Source: Ensifer adhaerens
GTDB lineage: Bacteria > Pseudomonadota > Alphaproteobacteria > Rhizobiales > Rhizobiaceae
DNA: 64,000 bases
Assembly: GCF_020035535.1 (NCBI RefSeq)
Contig: NZ_CP083349.1
Coordinates: 558,001-622,000, forward strand
Direction: 5' to 3'
Every line of letters starts with the position of its first letter. Positions within the stretch are counted from its first letter, which is position 1. Shown piece after piece: positions 7,967-16,546 of this stretch. The notes under the pieces are model-generated. The model was not told where the DNA came from, searched no databases, and saw nothing but the letters and a program-made list of their open reading frames with translations. Position numbers and translations under genes: made by a program.

Positions 7967-9211
7967 ATGGATACCAAGACCGATATGCTTCGCAAGCTGA
8001 AGGGCCGGCGTGACGGCTACAGCCTCGATCGGGCCTTCTACACCGACCCCGACTACTACCGGCAGGACCTGGAAAACATCTGGTACAAGGACTGGCTGTT
8101 CATCGGCCATGACTGCGAAATTCCGCGGGCTGGCAACTATTTCACCGTCCAGGTCGGCGACTATCCGGTTGTTGTTACCCGCGATCGCCAGGGCACGATC
8201 CGCGCGCTGCACAATTCGTGCCGGCATCGCGGTTCCCGCGTCTGCACGCAAGCAAAGGGCTCTTCGGCAAAGCTCGTCTGTCCCTATCACCAGTGGACCT
8301 ACGAACTCGACGGCTCGCTGCTCTTCGCACGCCAGATGGGCGAGGATTTCGACAAGGCGGCCCACAGCCTGAAGCCGATCCATTGCGAAACGGTCGGCGG
8401 CTACATCTTCATCAACCTGTCGGAGACGCCGGCAGATTTTGCGGCCTTCCGTGAGCTGGCCACGCCCTATCTCGCGCCGCACCGGCTGGGAGAGACCAAA
8501 GTCGCCTTCGAAAGCACGATCATCGAAAAGGGCAACTGGAAGCTCGTCTGGGAAAACAATCGCGAGTGCTATCATTGCGCCGCCAATCATCCGGAGCTCT
8601 GCCGCACCTATCCAGAGGCGCCGACTGCTACCGGGGTACAGGGCGCCAAGGATGATCCGGTGATTGCCGCCCATTGGGCGAAGTGCGAGGCCGAAGGCCT
8701 GCCGAGCGAATTCCGGATGTCTCCGACCGGCCAGTTCCGCGCCGCGCGCATGCCGCTGGTCGACAATGCCGAAAGCTACACCATGTCGGGTGCGGCTGCC
8801 GTCAAAAGGGCGCTGTCGGCCGATGTCAGGCAGAAGCAGATCGGCACGCTTCTGATGTTCCATTACCCCACGACCTGGAACCATGTGCTTTCCGACCATG
8901 CCATCACCTTCCGTGTTCTGCCACTCGGGCCGGAACTCACCCAGGTGACGACCAAGTGGCTGGTCAACAAGGACGCGGTCGAGGGCGTCGACTACACGCT
9001 CGATGACCTGACCCATGTCTGGACCGAGACCAACGACCAGGACCGCCAGATCGTCGAAGAAAACGCCTTCGGCATCCGCTCGCCGGCCTATGAGCCTGGC
9101 CCCTATTCGCCGGACCATGAAGGCGGCGTGATGCAGTTCGTCGAATGGTACTGCAAGTTCATGGAGCAGCGCCTTGCAGGCGATGCGGCTCCGCTTTCAA
9201 AGGTCGCCTGA
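7967..9211 (+). CDS. gbcA: Rieske non-haem iron oxygenase, glycine-betaine demethylase type (GbcA)
   Basis: A 414-residue Rieske oxygenase alpha subunit. The [2Fe-2S] motif is CRHRGSRVC followed by CPYHQW (C-x-H and C-x2-H, about residues 86-110). The catalytic domain carries NRECYHCAANHPELC with the two iron-binding histidines, and a distal Asp in TNDQDRQIVEENA. The opening (MLRKLKGRRDGYSLDRAFYTDP) and general layout match GbcA, which oxidatively demethylates glycine betaine to dimethylglycine and formaldehyde. A related substrate such as proline betaine or carnitine is possible. The partner reductase follows one base after the stop. The mRNA leader carries a cobalamin riboswitch and a hairpin over the ribosome-binding site. 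Confidence 0.85.
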   Translation: MDTKTDMLRKLKGRRDGYSLDRAFYTDPDYYRQDLENIWYKDWLFIGHDCEIPRAGNYFTVQVGDYPVVVTRDRQGTIRALHNSCRHRGSRVCTQAKGSSAKLVCPYHQWTYELDGSLLFARQMGEDFDKAAHSLKPIHCETVGGYIFINLSETPADFAAFRELATPYLAPHRLGETKVAFESTIIEKGNWKLVWENNRECYHCAANHPELCRTYPEAPTATGVQGAKDDPVIAAHWAKCEAEGLPSEFRMSPTGQFRAARMPLVDNAESYTMSGAAAVKRALSADVRQKQIGTLLMFHYPTTWNHVLSDHAITFRVLPLGPELTQVTTKWLVNKDAVEGVDYTLDDLTHVWTETNDQDRQIVEENAFGIRSPAYEPGPYSPDHEGGVMQFVEWYCKFMEQRLAGDAAPLSKVA

Positions 9212-9212
9212 C

Positions 9213-10307
9213 ATGCAGATGGCATCCTCCTTCCACCATTTCGACGAGCTGCATGTCTGGATCGACCGGCAGCAGATGCTCGAATGCACCTCGGCGGTCG
9301 TCGAAACCGCAGATGTCATGACCTTCACCTTCCGCGCCGAAAAGCCGGCCTGGTTTCGCTACCTGCCCGGCCAGTTCGTCACCCTCGAACTGCCGGTCGC
9401 CGACGAACCGGTCATGCGCACCTATACGCTGTCGTCGACGCCATCGAGGCCGCTGTCGATTGCCGTCACCGTCAAGGCGCAGGCCGACAGCATCGGCACG
9501 CGCTGGATGTTCGACCATCTGAAGCCCGGCATGAAACTGAGAGCCTTCGGCCCGCTCGGCGATTTCAGCTTCGTCCGCCACTCCGGTGACAAGTACCTGT
9601 TCATCTCGGCGGGGTCCGGCATCACGCCGATGATGTCGATGACGCGATGGATGGCGGACTGCGTGCCGGAGACGGACGTCACCTTCATCTCCTGCGCGCG
9701 CCGGCCGGACGACCTCCTGTTCCGTTCCGAGCTTGAGGTGCTGGCGACGCAGATGTCCGGGTTGAGCCTCGGCTTCATCGTCGAGGGCCACGAGGCGCGC
9801 CACGGCTGGCACGGCCTGCGCGGCCGCATCGACGGCGCCAAGCTGCCGCTGCTTGCCCCTGATTTCATGGAGCGCACTGTCTTCTGCTGCGGTCCGGAAC
9901 CGTTCATGCGCGGTGTGCGCGAGATGCTGAAGGCGGCCGGCTTCGACATGGCCCGCTATCACGAGGAGAGCTTCCAGCCGGCGGCAGCGCCTGCTGCGGA
10001 GGAGATCGCCGTCCGCGCCGGCGTGGCGGGCGACAGCGAGGCCGCTGCCGCCAAGGTCGCCTTCACCATGAGCGGCAAGGAGGTCGAGGCGAAGCCAGGT
10101 CAGACGATCCTGCAGACGGCGCGTGCCAATGGTGTGCGGATCGGTGCTGCCTGCGAGGGCGGCATCTGCGGCACTTGCCGGGTGATGAAGGTCGCGGGTG
10201 ACGTCGAGATGAACCACAATGGCGGTATTCTCGATGACGAGATCGACGAGGGTTACATCCTCGCCTGCTGCTCGCGGCCCTTGGGAGATGTCCAGATCGA
10301 AGCTTGA
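9213..10307 (+). CDS. gbcB: Rieske-oxygenase reductase, FAD/NAD(P)H and [2Fe-2S] ferredoxin domains (GbcB)
   Basis: A 364-residue electron-transfer partner. The N-terminal FAD domain has RYLPGQFVTLELP and RTYTLSSTPS, and the nucleotide-binding domain has ISAGSGITPMMSM and FCCGPEPFMRGVREML. The C-terminal plant-type ferredoxin has CEGGICGTCRV and a last cysteine in CCSRP. It passes electrons from NAD(P)H to the Rieske centre of GbcA. The ATG at 9213 is chosen because AAAGG lies eight bases before it; an in-frame ATG 39 bases earlier would overlap gbcA. The gene ends four bases from the stop of the convergent muramidase gene. It should be co-regulated with gbcA through the riboswitch. Confidence 0.87.
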   Translation: MQMASSFHHFDELHVWIDRQQMLECTSAVVETADVMTFTFRAEKPAWFRYLPGQFVTLELPVADEPVMRTYTLSSTPSRPLSIAVTVKAQADSIGTRWMFDHLKPGMKLRAFGPLGDFSFVRHSGDKYLFISAGSGITPMMSMTRWMADCVPETDVTFISCARRPDDLLFRSELEVLATQMSGLSLGFIVEGHEARHGWHGLRGRIDGAKLPLLAPDFMERTVFCCGPEPFMRGVREMLKAAGFDMARYHEESFQPAAAPAAEEIAVRAGVAGDSEAAAAKVAFTMSGKEVEAKPGQTILQTARANGVRIGAACEGGICGTCRVMKVAGDVEMNHNGGILDDEIDEGYILACCSRPLGDVQIEA

Positions 10308-10311
10308 AGGA

Positions 10312-11463
10312 TCAGGGCGTGTTGCAGGGCGGCGGCTGGACGGTCGTGGGCCCCGCGCCGCCGGTAACGGCCGATGGCTTGGAGCATCCGCCCTGTGCGG
10401 CGTCATCGGCAGCGACGGCTACCTGCATGGCGCGTTCGTGGCGAGCGAAGTCGATGGAGCCGGTCACCAGCATGTCGACGCCGCTGCCGGCCCCGCTTGT
10501 GGCACCGGCACGGCTAATGAGCAGCGGCTCGCTAAACGTTGCGGTCGCTCGTGCGACTACGTGCGTGCCCGCTCCTTGCTCGGCTCGGGCGATAAGGGTG
10601 AGCGGTAACGGCTTTTCAGCCAGCAATGCGCCCTGAGCCCAGATCGCCTTTAGCGCCAGCGGCGACATCGCCGCGACATTCACGTCGATGTCGTCGAGCG
10701 TTCCGGGCACGCGGTAGGGACAGCGCCGCTTGCCGCAGTTGATGCCGGACGAGAACTGCCACAGCGCGTAGCTGTCCCAATTGCCCATGGGGAAGACCTG
10801 GCGGATATCCGGCTTGTAGCGGGCGTACCAAAGCGGCAGGCGCGACAGCAGCCGGTATTTGGCACGGTGCGCGGCGATGTATTTGGCGGTGATGTGATTG
10901 GTGTAGAGGATCGGGTAGCGCCCCGTCCGGGTTTTGATATGGCCGGCGAAGATGGCGGCATCCTCGAGCGACATGTATTTTTCCGGATCGATGCCTTCGA
11001 GGTCGAGCACCATCAGTTCGTCGGCGCGCGGATCGGCGTAGTCGAGGAAATGGTTCGCCTGGTCCACGGGATTGCCGGGACGGGCGAGATGGTAGGCACC
11101 CCAAAGCAGCCCGTGCGTGCGGGCGATCATGCGCCGGGTCTGGTAGAGTTCGCGGCTGACGGCGTATTTGCGCCACATGGTCTTGCAGTGGTTGAAGGTG
11201 TCGCCGTTGTGATCGCCGGTGCAGGAGAAGCTTTCGGGCAGGCCATCGGAGGCCTTGGCGATGAAGCCGGAGATGCGCTTGTCGGCAAGCATCGTTTCCC
11301 AATCGATGCTGTTCATCTCATAGGCGTCGACGATGATGGCGTTGGACTTGGTCTTCCAGGGCTCCAGTTCACCGGCGCGTACGATCGTCGCCGCGAATGC
11401 CAGACCCAGGAAGGTCGCGAGGCGCAGAATCATCCCTGTGGTGGAGATATACCGCTTTGCCAT
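10312..11463 (-). CDS. Secreted glycoside hydrolase family 25 (lysozyme-like) protein
   Basis: A 383-residue protein with a signal peptide (hydrophobic MILRLATFLGLAFAATIVRA). The GH25 domain spans about residues 40-260: IIVDAYEMNSIDW at the first strand, GFIAKASDG, WGAYHLARPGNPVDQANHFL, the catalytic-region LMVLDLEG, YPILYTNH and LPLWYARY, ending with YALWQFSS and the final Asp-rich IDVNV. GH25 enzymes cleave the MurNAc-GlcNAc bond of peptidoglycan. An additional Cys-containing loop (CTGDHNGDTFNHCKT) and a C-terminal extension of about 100 residues of unknown role are unusual. The family assignment is good; whether this one is active is untested. Confidence 0.85.
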   Translation of the reverse strand: MAKRYISTTGMILRLATFLGLAFAATIVRAGELEPWKTKSNAIIVDAYEMNSIDWETMLADKRISGFIAKASDGLPESFSCTGDHNGDTFNHCKTMWRKYAVSRELYQTRRMIARTHGLLWGAYHLARPGNPVDQANHFLDYADPRADELMVLDLEGIDPEKYMSLEDAAIFAGHIKTRTGRYPILYTNHITAKYIAAHRAKYRLLSRLPLWYARYKPDIRQVFPMGNWDSYALWQFSSGINCGKRRCPYRVPGTLDDIDVNVAAMSPLALKAIWAQGALLAEKPLPLTLIARAEQGAGTHVVARATATFSEPLLISRAGATSGAGSGVDMLVTGSIDFARHERAMQVAVAADDAAQGGCSKPSAVTGGAGPTTVQPPPCNTP

Positions 11464-11872
11464 TCTCTGAGATTGCCGACAGTATCGTTAATGCATCGTA
11501 AATCCCAGCCCCCGACCGGGACTGTGCTGGAGCGGCGCGTGAATGTATACCGACCTCCGGCTGCATATGAGCAATGTCTTTCATAATTTGGTATGTCGCC
11601 ACGGTGCCGTGACTACCCACATGCGGATGAACGAATTCATGGAAGCGGGCACTTGCACGCGTCTGTCGCTATGCGGCCGCACCAGCCGCGATGCCTGAAG
11701 ATGGAACAAAACCGGTGGCTTATGCGTTTCTGGTCGGTTTCAGGTTTCCCGGCTGAGGGTCATCCCCGGTTCTGCAGCGACCCGGGTGAAATCATGCAGA
11801 GGCTGAAGTTCCCGTGGTTGCGCGATTTTTTTTTCGCAGCCTGCGGAGCGTGGATAGGTTATGGAGGTTTTG
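11464..11872. other. Divergent intergenic region
   Basis: 409 bp between the muramidase gene and the BA14K gene. It includes an A/T-rich patch (about 11540-11595) and a run of nine T residues at about 11826-11834 shortly before the BA14K ribosome-binding site. Short frames here have poor codon usage. No RNA gene or known operator is seen. Confidence 0.4.
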
Positions 11873-12325
11873 ATGAAGGCTTTGCTGAAGACCGGGAAGA
11901 GCCGGTGGTTTTCTTCGATCATTGCCGCGGCAGTCCTGATGACATCCGCGGCCCCGTCACAGGCGTTCATGCCGACGCCGCCGCGCGTCGAACAGCAGAA
12001 TGACGCGACGAATGTTCAGTATCGCCGGCCGGGCTATGAACGCCGCGGCAATTATTATTATTACAACGGCTATCGCGGTTATCGCTACGAGCGCCCTGGA
12101 TATCGTTACTACAATGGTTGGTGGTATCCGATGGCTGCCTTCGGTGCCGGTGTGATCATCGGTGGGGCGATCGCCCAGCCGCCCCGTTACACGCGTCCCG
12201 CGCCCGGTTACGGCAATCGCCATGTGCAGTGGTGCTATGACCGCTACCGCTCCTACAGGGCCTACGACAATACCTATCAGCCCTACGGCGGCCCGCGCCG
12301 CCAGTGCTACTCGCCCTATAGCTGA
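11873..12325 (+). CDS. BA14K family protein
   Basis: A 150-residue exported protein. The ATG at 11873 follows GGAGG by five bases and is preferred to the upstream ATG at 11861. A basic start and the hydrophobic run [17 protein letters not shown] form a signal peptide. The middle is Tyr/Arg/Gly-rich ([19 protein letters not shown]), then comes a hydrophobic stretch [15 protein letters not shown]. The C-terminus [19 protein letters not shown] with a following RQCYSPYS is the classic BA14K signature, named after the 14-kDa immunoreactive Brucella protein. The role in the envelope is poorly defined; lectin-like activity has been reported for the Brucella protein. Confidence 0.9.
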   Translation: MKALLKTGKSRWFSSIIAAAVLMTSAAPSQAFMPTPPRVEQQNDATNVQYRRPGYERRGNYYYYNGYRGYRYERPGYRYYNGWWYPMAAFGAGVIIGGAIAQPPRYTRPAPGYGNRHVQWCYDRYRSYRAYDNTYQPYGGPRRQCYSPYS

Positions 12326-12335
12326 AGGTAGGGCA

Positions 12336-12360
12336 GGGCCGGGGCTTCCGGCCCAATCTT
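12336..12360 (+). terminator. Terminator between BA14K and CorA-like genes
   Basis: GGGCCGG and CCGGCCC arms around a five-base loop, followed by AATCTT. It lies just after the BA14K stop and before the convergent CorA-like gene. Confidence 0.5.
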
Positions 12361-12364
12361 AAGC

Positions 12365-13354
12365 TCAGAGAATCCCGATCCGCCGCAGGATCCACCAGGC
12401 AAAGGCCATGGAAAGCGCGATGAACAGCGCCGCATAGAGCGTGCCGGTGCCATCGGAGAAGGGGAGCGCCCCGGTGTTCATGCCGAAGAACCCGGTAACG
12501 AGCGTTGGCGGCAGCAGGAAGGCGGTCATCAGCGACAGGATGTAGAGGTGGCGGTTGGTCTCCGAGGAGATCTTGCTGTCGATTTCTTCGTGCAGCAGTC
12601 GCGCCCGTTCCTGTAGCGCGAAGACGTCGCGGTCGACCGTCTCGAGCCGGTCGGAAAGCCGCTCCGCAACGTCGATGAATCCGGGCGGAACCTCGTCGTC
12701 ATCCGAGGCGGCGGCCCGCCTCAGCAGCGCGAGGATCGTGCGCAGATGCCGGTGAAGCCGCACCACCGTGCGGCGGAGCGGCGCAAGCCCCGGCTGCTGG
12801 CGATGTCCGGCCTCGCCATAAACATGATCCTCGATGACGTTCAGTTCTTCGGTCAATTCCAGGACCAGCGAGATCAGCGTGCGCTGGAACTCGATCACGA
12901 TCATCTCGAAGAGGTCGATCGGCCTTGCGCACTTGGTGCTCTTTTCCACCGCCGCCTTGACGCGGTCGATGCTGCGCAGCGGATGCAGGCGCGTGGTGAT
13001 GATGATCCGGTCACTGACGGCGAAATGCAGCCAGCCGATCGTCTTGGTCACCGCGTCGAAGGTGCGCTCGAAGTCGACGAGCGTGCCGTGTACGATATCG
13101 TCCGAAACCGTGATCGCTGCCTGCGTGTCGTGGCTGGTCAGCGTGGTGACCGCGAGCGGCGGCAGGTTGCTGATCCGCTCGATCAGGGCAGGCGTGCGTG
13201 CGTCGGAGAGCGCCAGATGAACCCAGACCCATCCTTCGCCCCTAAGCAGGCTGTCGATAGAGGCGTCGGTGGCGATGCGCTGGCAGCGGCTCTCGCCCGG
13301 CAGGAAACGATAGGCCCAGACGATACCGGGTATTTCGGGGGAAATCAGGTTCAT
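12365..13354 (-). CDS. CorA/ZntB-like divalent metal transporter
   Basis: A 329-residue protein from the ATG at 13354. It has a long cytoplasmic N-domain (strands and helices to about residue 260), a long helix rich in charged residues (ERARLLHEEIDSKISSETNRHLYILSLMTAFLLPP) and two C-terminal membrane helices. The loop between them has the GMN signature (GFFGMNTGALPF). In the ZntB branch the GMN motif is kept but later residues differ from CorA, and the members have been linked to Zn2+ transport; Mg2+ or another divalent ion is equally possible. An upstream in-frame ATG at 13393 with GAGGA close before it is an alternative start. Confidence 0.85.
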   Translation of the reverse strand: MNLISPEIPGIVWAYRFLPGESRCQRIATDASIDSLLRGEGWVWVHLALSDARTPALIERISNLPPLAVTTLTSHDTQAAITVSDDIVHGTLVDFERTFDAVTKTIGWLHFAVSDRIIITTRLHPLRSIDRVKAAVEKSTKCARPIDLFEMIVIEFQRTLISLVLELTEELNVIEDHVYGEAGHRQQPGLAPLRRTVVRLHRHLRTILALLRRAAASDDDEVPPGFIDVAERLSDRLETVDRDVFALQERARLLHEEIDSKISSETNRHLYILSLMTAFLLPPTLVTGFFGMNTGALPFSDGTGTLYAALFIALSMAFAWWILRRIGIL

Positions 13355-13417
13355 CGGTACGCCTTGGCAAGGGCCTGCCACATGGTTCCTCAAACTGCTG
13401 CCGGTGTGAGGGAAAGA

Positions 13418-13482
13418 ACATGCGGCCGTTCAACGTGCTGCGGCGGCCTCAGGGCACTCCATAAGGACGCGCGGCGCCGTAT
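13418..13482. repeat. Dispersed palindromic intergenic element, degenerate copy 2
   Basis: It aligns along its whole length with the element at 270-333: ACATGCGGCC at 13418-13427, then CTGCGGCGGCCT, ATAAGGACGCGCGGCGC and CGTAT. Several differences break the outer arms of the palindrome, so this copy looks decayed. Confidence 0.55.
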
Positions 13483-13551
13483 GCCTTGGCTTCTATGCGC
13501 CGTTGATGACAGTTTTGTTACGCGGCGCGACGTCGCGACGGAGCGCGGCAA

Positions 13552-13573
13552 TTGACGTTGACGTTTACGTAAA
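13552..13573. promoter_or_regulatory. Candidate MerR/LiuR-type operator before the acyl-CoA dehydrogenase
   Basis: TTGACGTTGACGTTTACGTAAA contains the perfect palindrome TTTACGTAAA at 13564-13573 and repeats of the ACGTT half-site. Sites of this look precede acyl-CoA dehydrogenase genes controlled by MerR-family regulators such as LiuR in proteobacteria. It is 65 bases before the start codon. The assignment is by resemblance only. Confidence 0.4.
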
Positions 13574-13637
13574 AATCAATAGTGTTCGGCGCAACGAGGA
13601 TGCACCCTGCGCAACCTGGCTATCTGGGAGGATCACC

Positions 13638-15419
13638 ATGTACAAGGCACCCGTCGACGAGATCGCGTTTACGCTGAAACACGTGGCAGGCATGGGCGAG
13701 GCACTGCAGTCCGGCGCGCTCGGCGACCTTGGCGAAGATCTGGTCGATGCCATCCTGTCGGAAGCGGGCCGGTTCGCGACGGAGGAGGTTGCTCCCCTCG
13801 GCGATATCGGCGACCGGCAAGGCTCGCGTCTGGTTGAAGGCAAGGTCGAAACGCCGGACGGCTGGCGTGATCTCTATCACAACTGGATCGCCGGCGGCTG
13901 GAACGGGCTGACCGCACCAGAAAATTTCGGCGGCCAGAATCTGCCGCACATGCTGCACGTCGCCGCCATGGAGATGTGGAACGCCGGCTCCATGGCCTTC
14001 GCGCTTGGGCCGACGCTCACCATGGGCGCGATCGAGGCGCTGGAGAAACACGGCTCCGATGAGCTCAAGGCCACCTACCTGCCGAAGATGGTCTCGGGCG
14101 AATGGACCGGCACCATGAACCTGACCGAGCCGCATGCCGGCTCCGATCTCGGCGTCTTGAAAACCCGCGCCGAGCGCAGGGACGACGGCACCTACCGCAT
14201 CTTCGGCCAGAAGATCTTCATCACCTGGGGCGAGCACGACTTCACCGACAACATCGTCCACCTCGTGCTGGCGCGGCTTCCTGACGCGCCTGCAGGTACC
14301 AGGGGCATCTCGCTCTTCCTGGTGCCGAAATTCCTGGTCAACACGGATGGTTCGCTCGGCGAGCGCAACGATCTCTTCTGCCATTCGCTCGAACACAAGC
14401 TCGGCATTCATGGCTCGCCGACCTGCACGATGATTTACGGCGACGGCAAGTTCGGCGCCGAGAAGGGCGCGATCGGCTATTTGATCGGCGAGGAAAACCG
14501 TGGCCTTGCCTGCATGTTCACGATGATGAACAACGCTCGCCTTGCCGTCGGCATGCAGGGCGTTGCCATCGCCGACGCTGCCACGCAAAAGGCGATCGCC
14601 TTCGCCAAGGAACGCACCCAGGGCAAGGCACCCGGCTGGACCGGTCAGGGCATGAGCCCGATCATCGAGCACCCCGACGTCGCCCGCATGCTTCTGACGA
14701 TGAAGGCGCTGACGCAAGGATCGCGCGCGATTTCCTACGCCTGCGCCCACGCCGTCGACATGGGGCACGCGGCCGAAGGCGAGAAGGCAAAGTTCTGGCA
14801 GGAACGTTCCAGCCTGCTGACCCCGATCGCCAAATCCTTCTCGACCGATGCCGGCGTCGATGTGGCCTCGCTGGGCATCCAGGTCCACGGCGGCATGGGC
14901 TTCATCGAGGAAACGGGTGCAGCCCGCTACCTGCGCGATGCCCGTATCGCCCCGATCTACGAGGGCACCAACGGCATCCAGGCGATCGACCTCGTCACCC
15001 GCAAGCTGCCGCTGTCTGACGGCCTCCACGTGCGCGGTTTCATCGGCGAACTGCGCGAAATCGCGTCGGCCGTGCGCGCCTCGAACCGCAACGGCTTCGG
15101 CGAGACGGCTGCGCGCCTCGATGCGGCGCTGGACGATCTCTCGGCCGCGACCGAGTGGCTGATCGCGGCAGTTGCCGGCGGCCAGCTAGCTGAAGCGCTG
15201 GCAGGTGCCACCGCCTATCAGCGCCTCTTCGGACTGGCGCTGACCGGCGCCTATCTGGCCAAGGGTGGTCTGGCTGAAGTGGCCGACGGCAAGGAAGACC
15301 AGCGCATCGCGCTTTCCCGCTTCACCGCGGAAAACCTGCTGGCGGAGACTGCGGCGCTTAAGGATCGTGTCGTCAACGGCGCCAATAGCCTCGCCCTCGC
15401 GCGCTCTGTTCTGGCTTGA
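13638..15419 (+). CDS. Acyl-CoA dehydrogenase, long (about 600 aa) type
   Basis: A 593-residue flavoprotein. The start at 13638 is set by GGGAGGA eight bases upstream; the open frame begins earlier without support. Visible features: an N-terminal extension typical of this branch, the FAD/substrate segment MNLTEPHAGSDLG, the flavin-binding FGQKIFITWGEHD, VGMQGVAIADAA, the C-terminal domain motif QVHGGMGFIEETGAARYLRDARI and the catalytic glutamate in IYEGTNGIQA. A further C-terminal domain of about 130 residues follows. This subgroup includes DmdC (methylmercaptopropionyl-CoA) and broad-specificity FadE-like enzymes. The enoyl-CoA hydratase gene lies 11 bases downstream, so the two act in sequence in beta-oxidation. 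Confidence 0.9.
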   Translation: MYKAPVDEIAFTLKHVAGMGEALQSGALGDLGEDLVDAILSEAGRFATEEVAPLGDIGDRQGSRLVEGKVETPDGWRDLYHNWIAGGWNGLTAPENFGGQNLPHMLHVAAMEMWNAGSMAFALGPTLTMGAIEALEKHGSDELKATYLPKMVSGEWTGTMNLTEPHAGSDLGVLKTRAERRDDGTYRIFGQKIFITWGEHDFTDNIVHLVLARLPDAPAGTRGISLFLVPKFLVNTDGSLGERNDLFCHSLEHKLGIHGSPTCTMIYGDGKFGAEKGAIGYLIGEENRGLACMFTMMNNARLAVGMQGVAIADAATQKAIAFAKERTQGKAPGWTGQGMSPIIEHPDVARMLLTMKALTQGSRAISYACAHAVDMGHAAEGEKAKFWQERSSLLTPIAKSFSTDAGVDVASLGIQVHGGMGFIEETGAARYLRDARIAPIYEGTNGIQAIDLVTRKLPLSDGLHVRGFIGELREIASAVRASNRNGFGETAARLDAALDDLSAATEWLIAAVAGGQLAEALAGATAYQRLFGLALTGAYLAKGGLAEVADGKEDQRIALSRFTAENLLAETAALKDRVVNGANSLALARSVLA

Positions 15420-15430
15420 GAGGAGCTATC

Positions 15431-16183
15431 ATGACCGATCACGTGCTCGTCGAGCGGCCGGAAGCCCACCCCGGCGTCCAGGTAATCCGCTTCAACCGGC
15501 CGGAAAAGAAAAACGCCATCACCCGCGACATGTACGCGAAGATGACCAATGCACTGACGGTCGCTTCAAGCGACCCGGCCGTGCGCGCCACTGCCTTCCT
15601 CGGAACCGATGGCTGCTTTTCCGCCGGCAATGACATGGCCGATTTCCTTGCCTTCGCCATGGGCGGCGCCATGGGCATGGAAGTCATCGCGTTCCTGAAG
15701 GCGCTTGCGACCGCCACCAAGCCGGTCGTGTCGGGCGTCGATGGTCTGGCGATCGGCATCGGGACCACCATTCACCTCCATTGCGACCTGACGATCTCGT
15801 CCGATCGCTCGCTGTTCAAGACCCCCTTCGTCGATCTGGCATTGGTGCCGGAAGCGGCTTCGAGCCTGATCGCGCCGCGCATCATGGGCCACCAGCGAGC
15901 ATTCGCGCTGCTTGCCGCCGGCGAACCGCTGACCGCCCGCGAGGCGCTGGATGCCGGGCTGATCTGGAAGATCGTGGCGCAGGATGCGGTGCAGGAAGAA
16001 ACCCTGGCGCTTGCCGGTCGTCTCGCCAAGAAGCCGCCGGAGGCGCTTCGCATCGCCCGCGATCTCGTTCGCGGTGACCGCGGCGACGTGCTGGCGCGGA
16101 TCGACGAGGAAGCGAAACACTTTGCCGCGCAGTTGAAGAGTGCCGAAGCGCGGGCTGCCTTCGAGGCTTTCATGCGCCGCTAG
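15431..16183 (+). CDS. Enoyl-CoA hydratase/isomerase (crotonase) family protein
   Basis: A 250-residue crotonase. GAGGAG precedes the ATG at 15431 by seven bases. Motifs: VIRFNRPEKKNAI, the first oxyanion-hole segment CFSAGNDMADF and the second DGLAIGIGTTIHLHCDL; VPEAASSLIAP follows. The alanine/serine-rich VPEAASS in place of the usual E-x-G pair for hydration suggests an isomerase-like or other crotonase reaction rather than a classical hydratase. Closely coupled to the acyl-CoA dehydrogenase gene, it presumably handles the enoyl-CoA made there. The fold is certain, the exact reaction is not. Confidence 0.86.
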   Translation: MTDHVLVERPEAHPGVQVIRFNRPEKKNAITRDMYAKMTNALTVASSDPAVRATAFLGTDGCFSAGNDMADFLAFAMGGAMGMEVIAFLKALATATKPVVSGVDGLAIGIGTTIHLHCDLTISSDRSLFKTPFVDLALVPEAASSLIAPRIMGHQRAFALLAAGEPLTAREALDAGLIWKIVAQDAVQEETLALAGRLAKKPPEALRIARDLVRGDRGDVLARIDEEAKHFAAQLKSAEARAAFEAFMRR

Positions 16184-16546
16184 GCAGTCTGCAGGCCTTG
16201 TGAGCGAAAGATAAACGGGTGCCGCTGCGCACCCGTTCTTGCGTTCGGGGCGGCGTTCTACCCACCGCAACGTAAAGATCGCGTTGCCGCTGGCATCGCG
16301 AACTTGCATAGACCAATTTTAATTTGTTCTTAAATAGCGATCGCTAGCGTGCGGCGCGATAGGCCAATCCTCTTTTCGGATGGCCCCGGCCGCATGAAGC
16401 ATGGCTGGCCTCGCCTTCTGGCATGTTCAACGTTTTCCCGTCAGCGTTATCGCTCCGTCCTTCCGGCGGACGAAGGATGCTGCGCGAAAATCATCGAGAG
16501 CTCATGTCCGGCGGTAGGTAGCGCCGGCATCCATTGGGAGCCCATC
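16184..16546. other. Intergenic region before the first chemoreceptor gene
   Basis: 363 bp. It holds the crotonase terminator (16214-16240), a perfect 12-base palindrome TAGCGATCGCTA at 16335-16346, and an A/T-rich tract with TTGTTCTTAA just before it. The second chemoreceptor has a comparable TTGTTTCTTAA in its upstream region, so this may be part of a shared promoter. No gene is seen. Confidence 0.45.
16214..16240 (+). terminator. Terminator of the acyl-CoA dehydrogenase/crotonase operon
   Basis: AACGGGTGC and GCACCCGTT form nine perfect pairs around a six-base loop, followed by CTT. It begins 31 bases after the crotonase stop. Confidence 0.7.

Noticed and set aside
13503..13637. Extended N-terminus of the acyl-CoA dehydrogenase
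   Set aside because: The extra 45 codons do not look like protein, contain the candidate operator, and a strong ribosome-binding site precedes ATG 13638.
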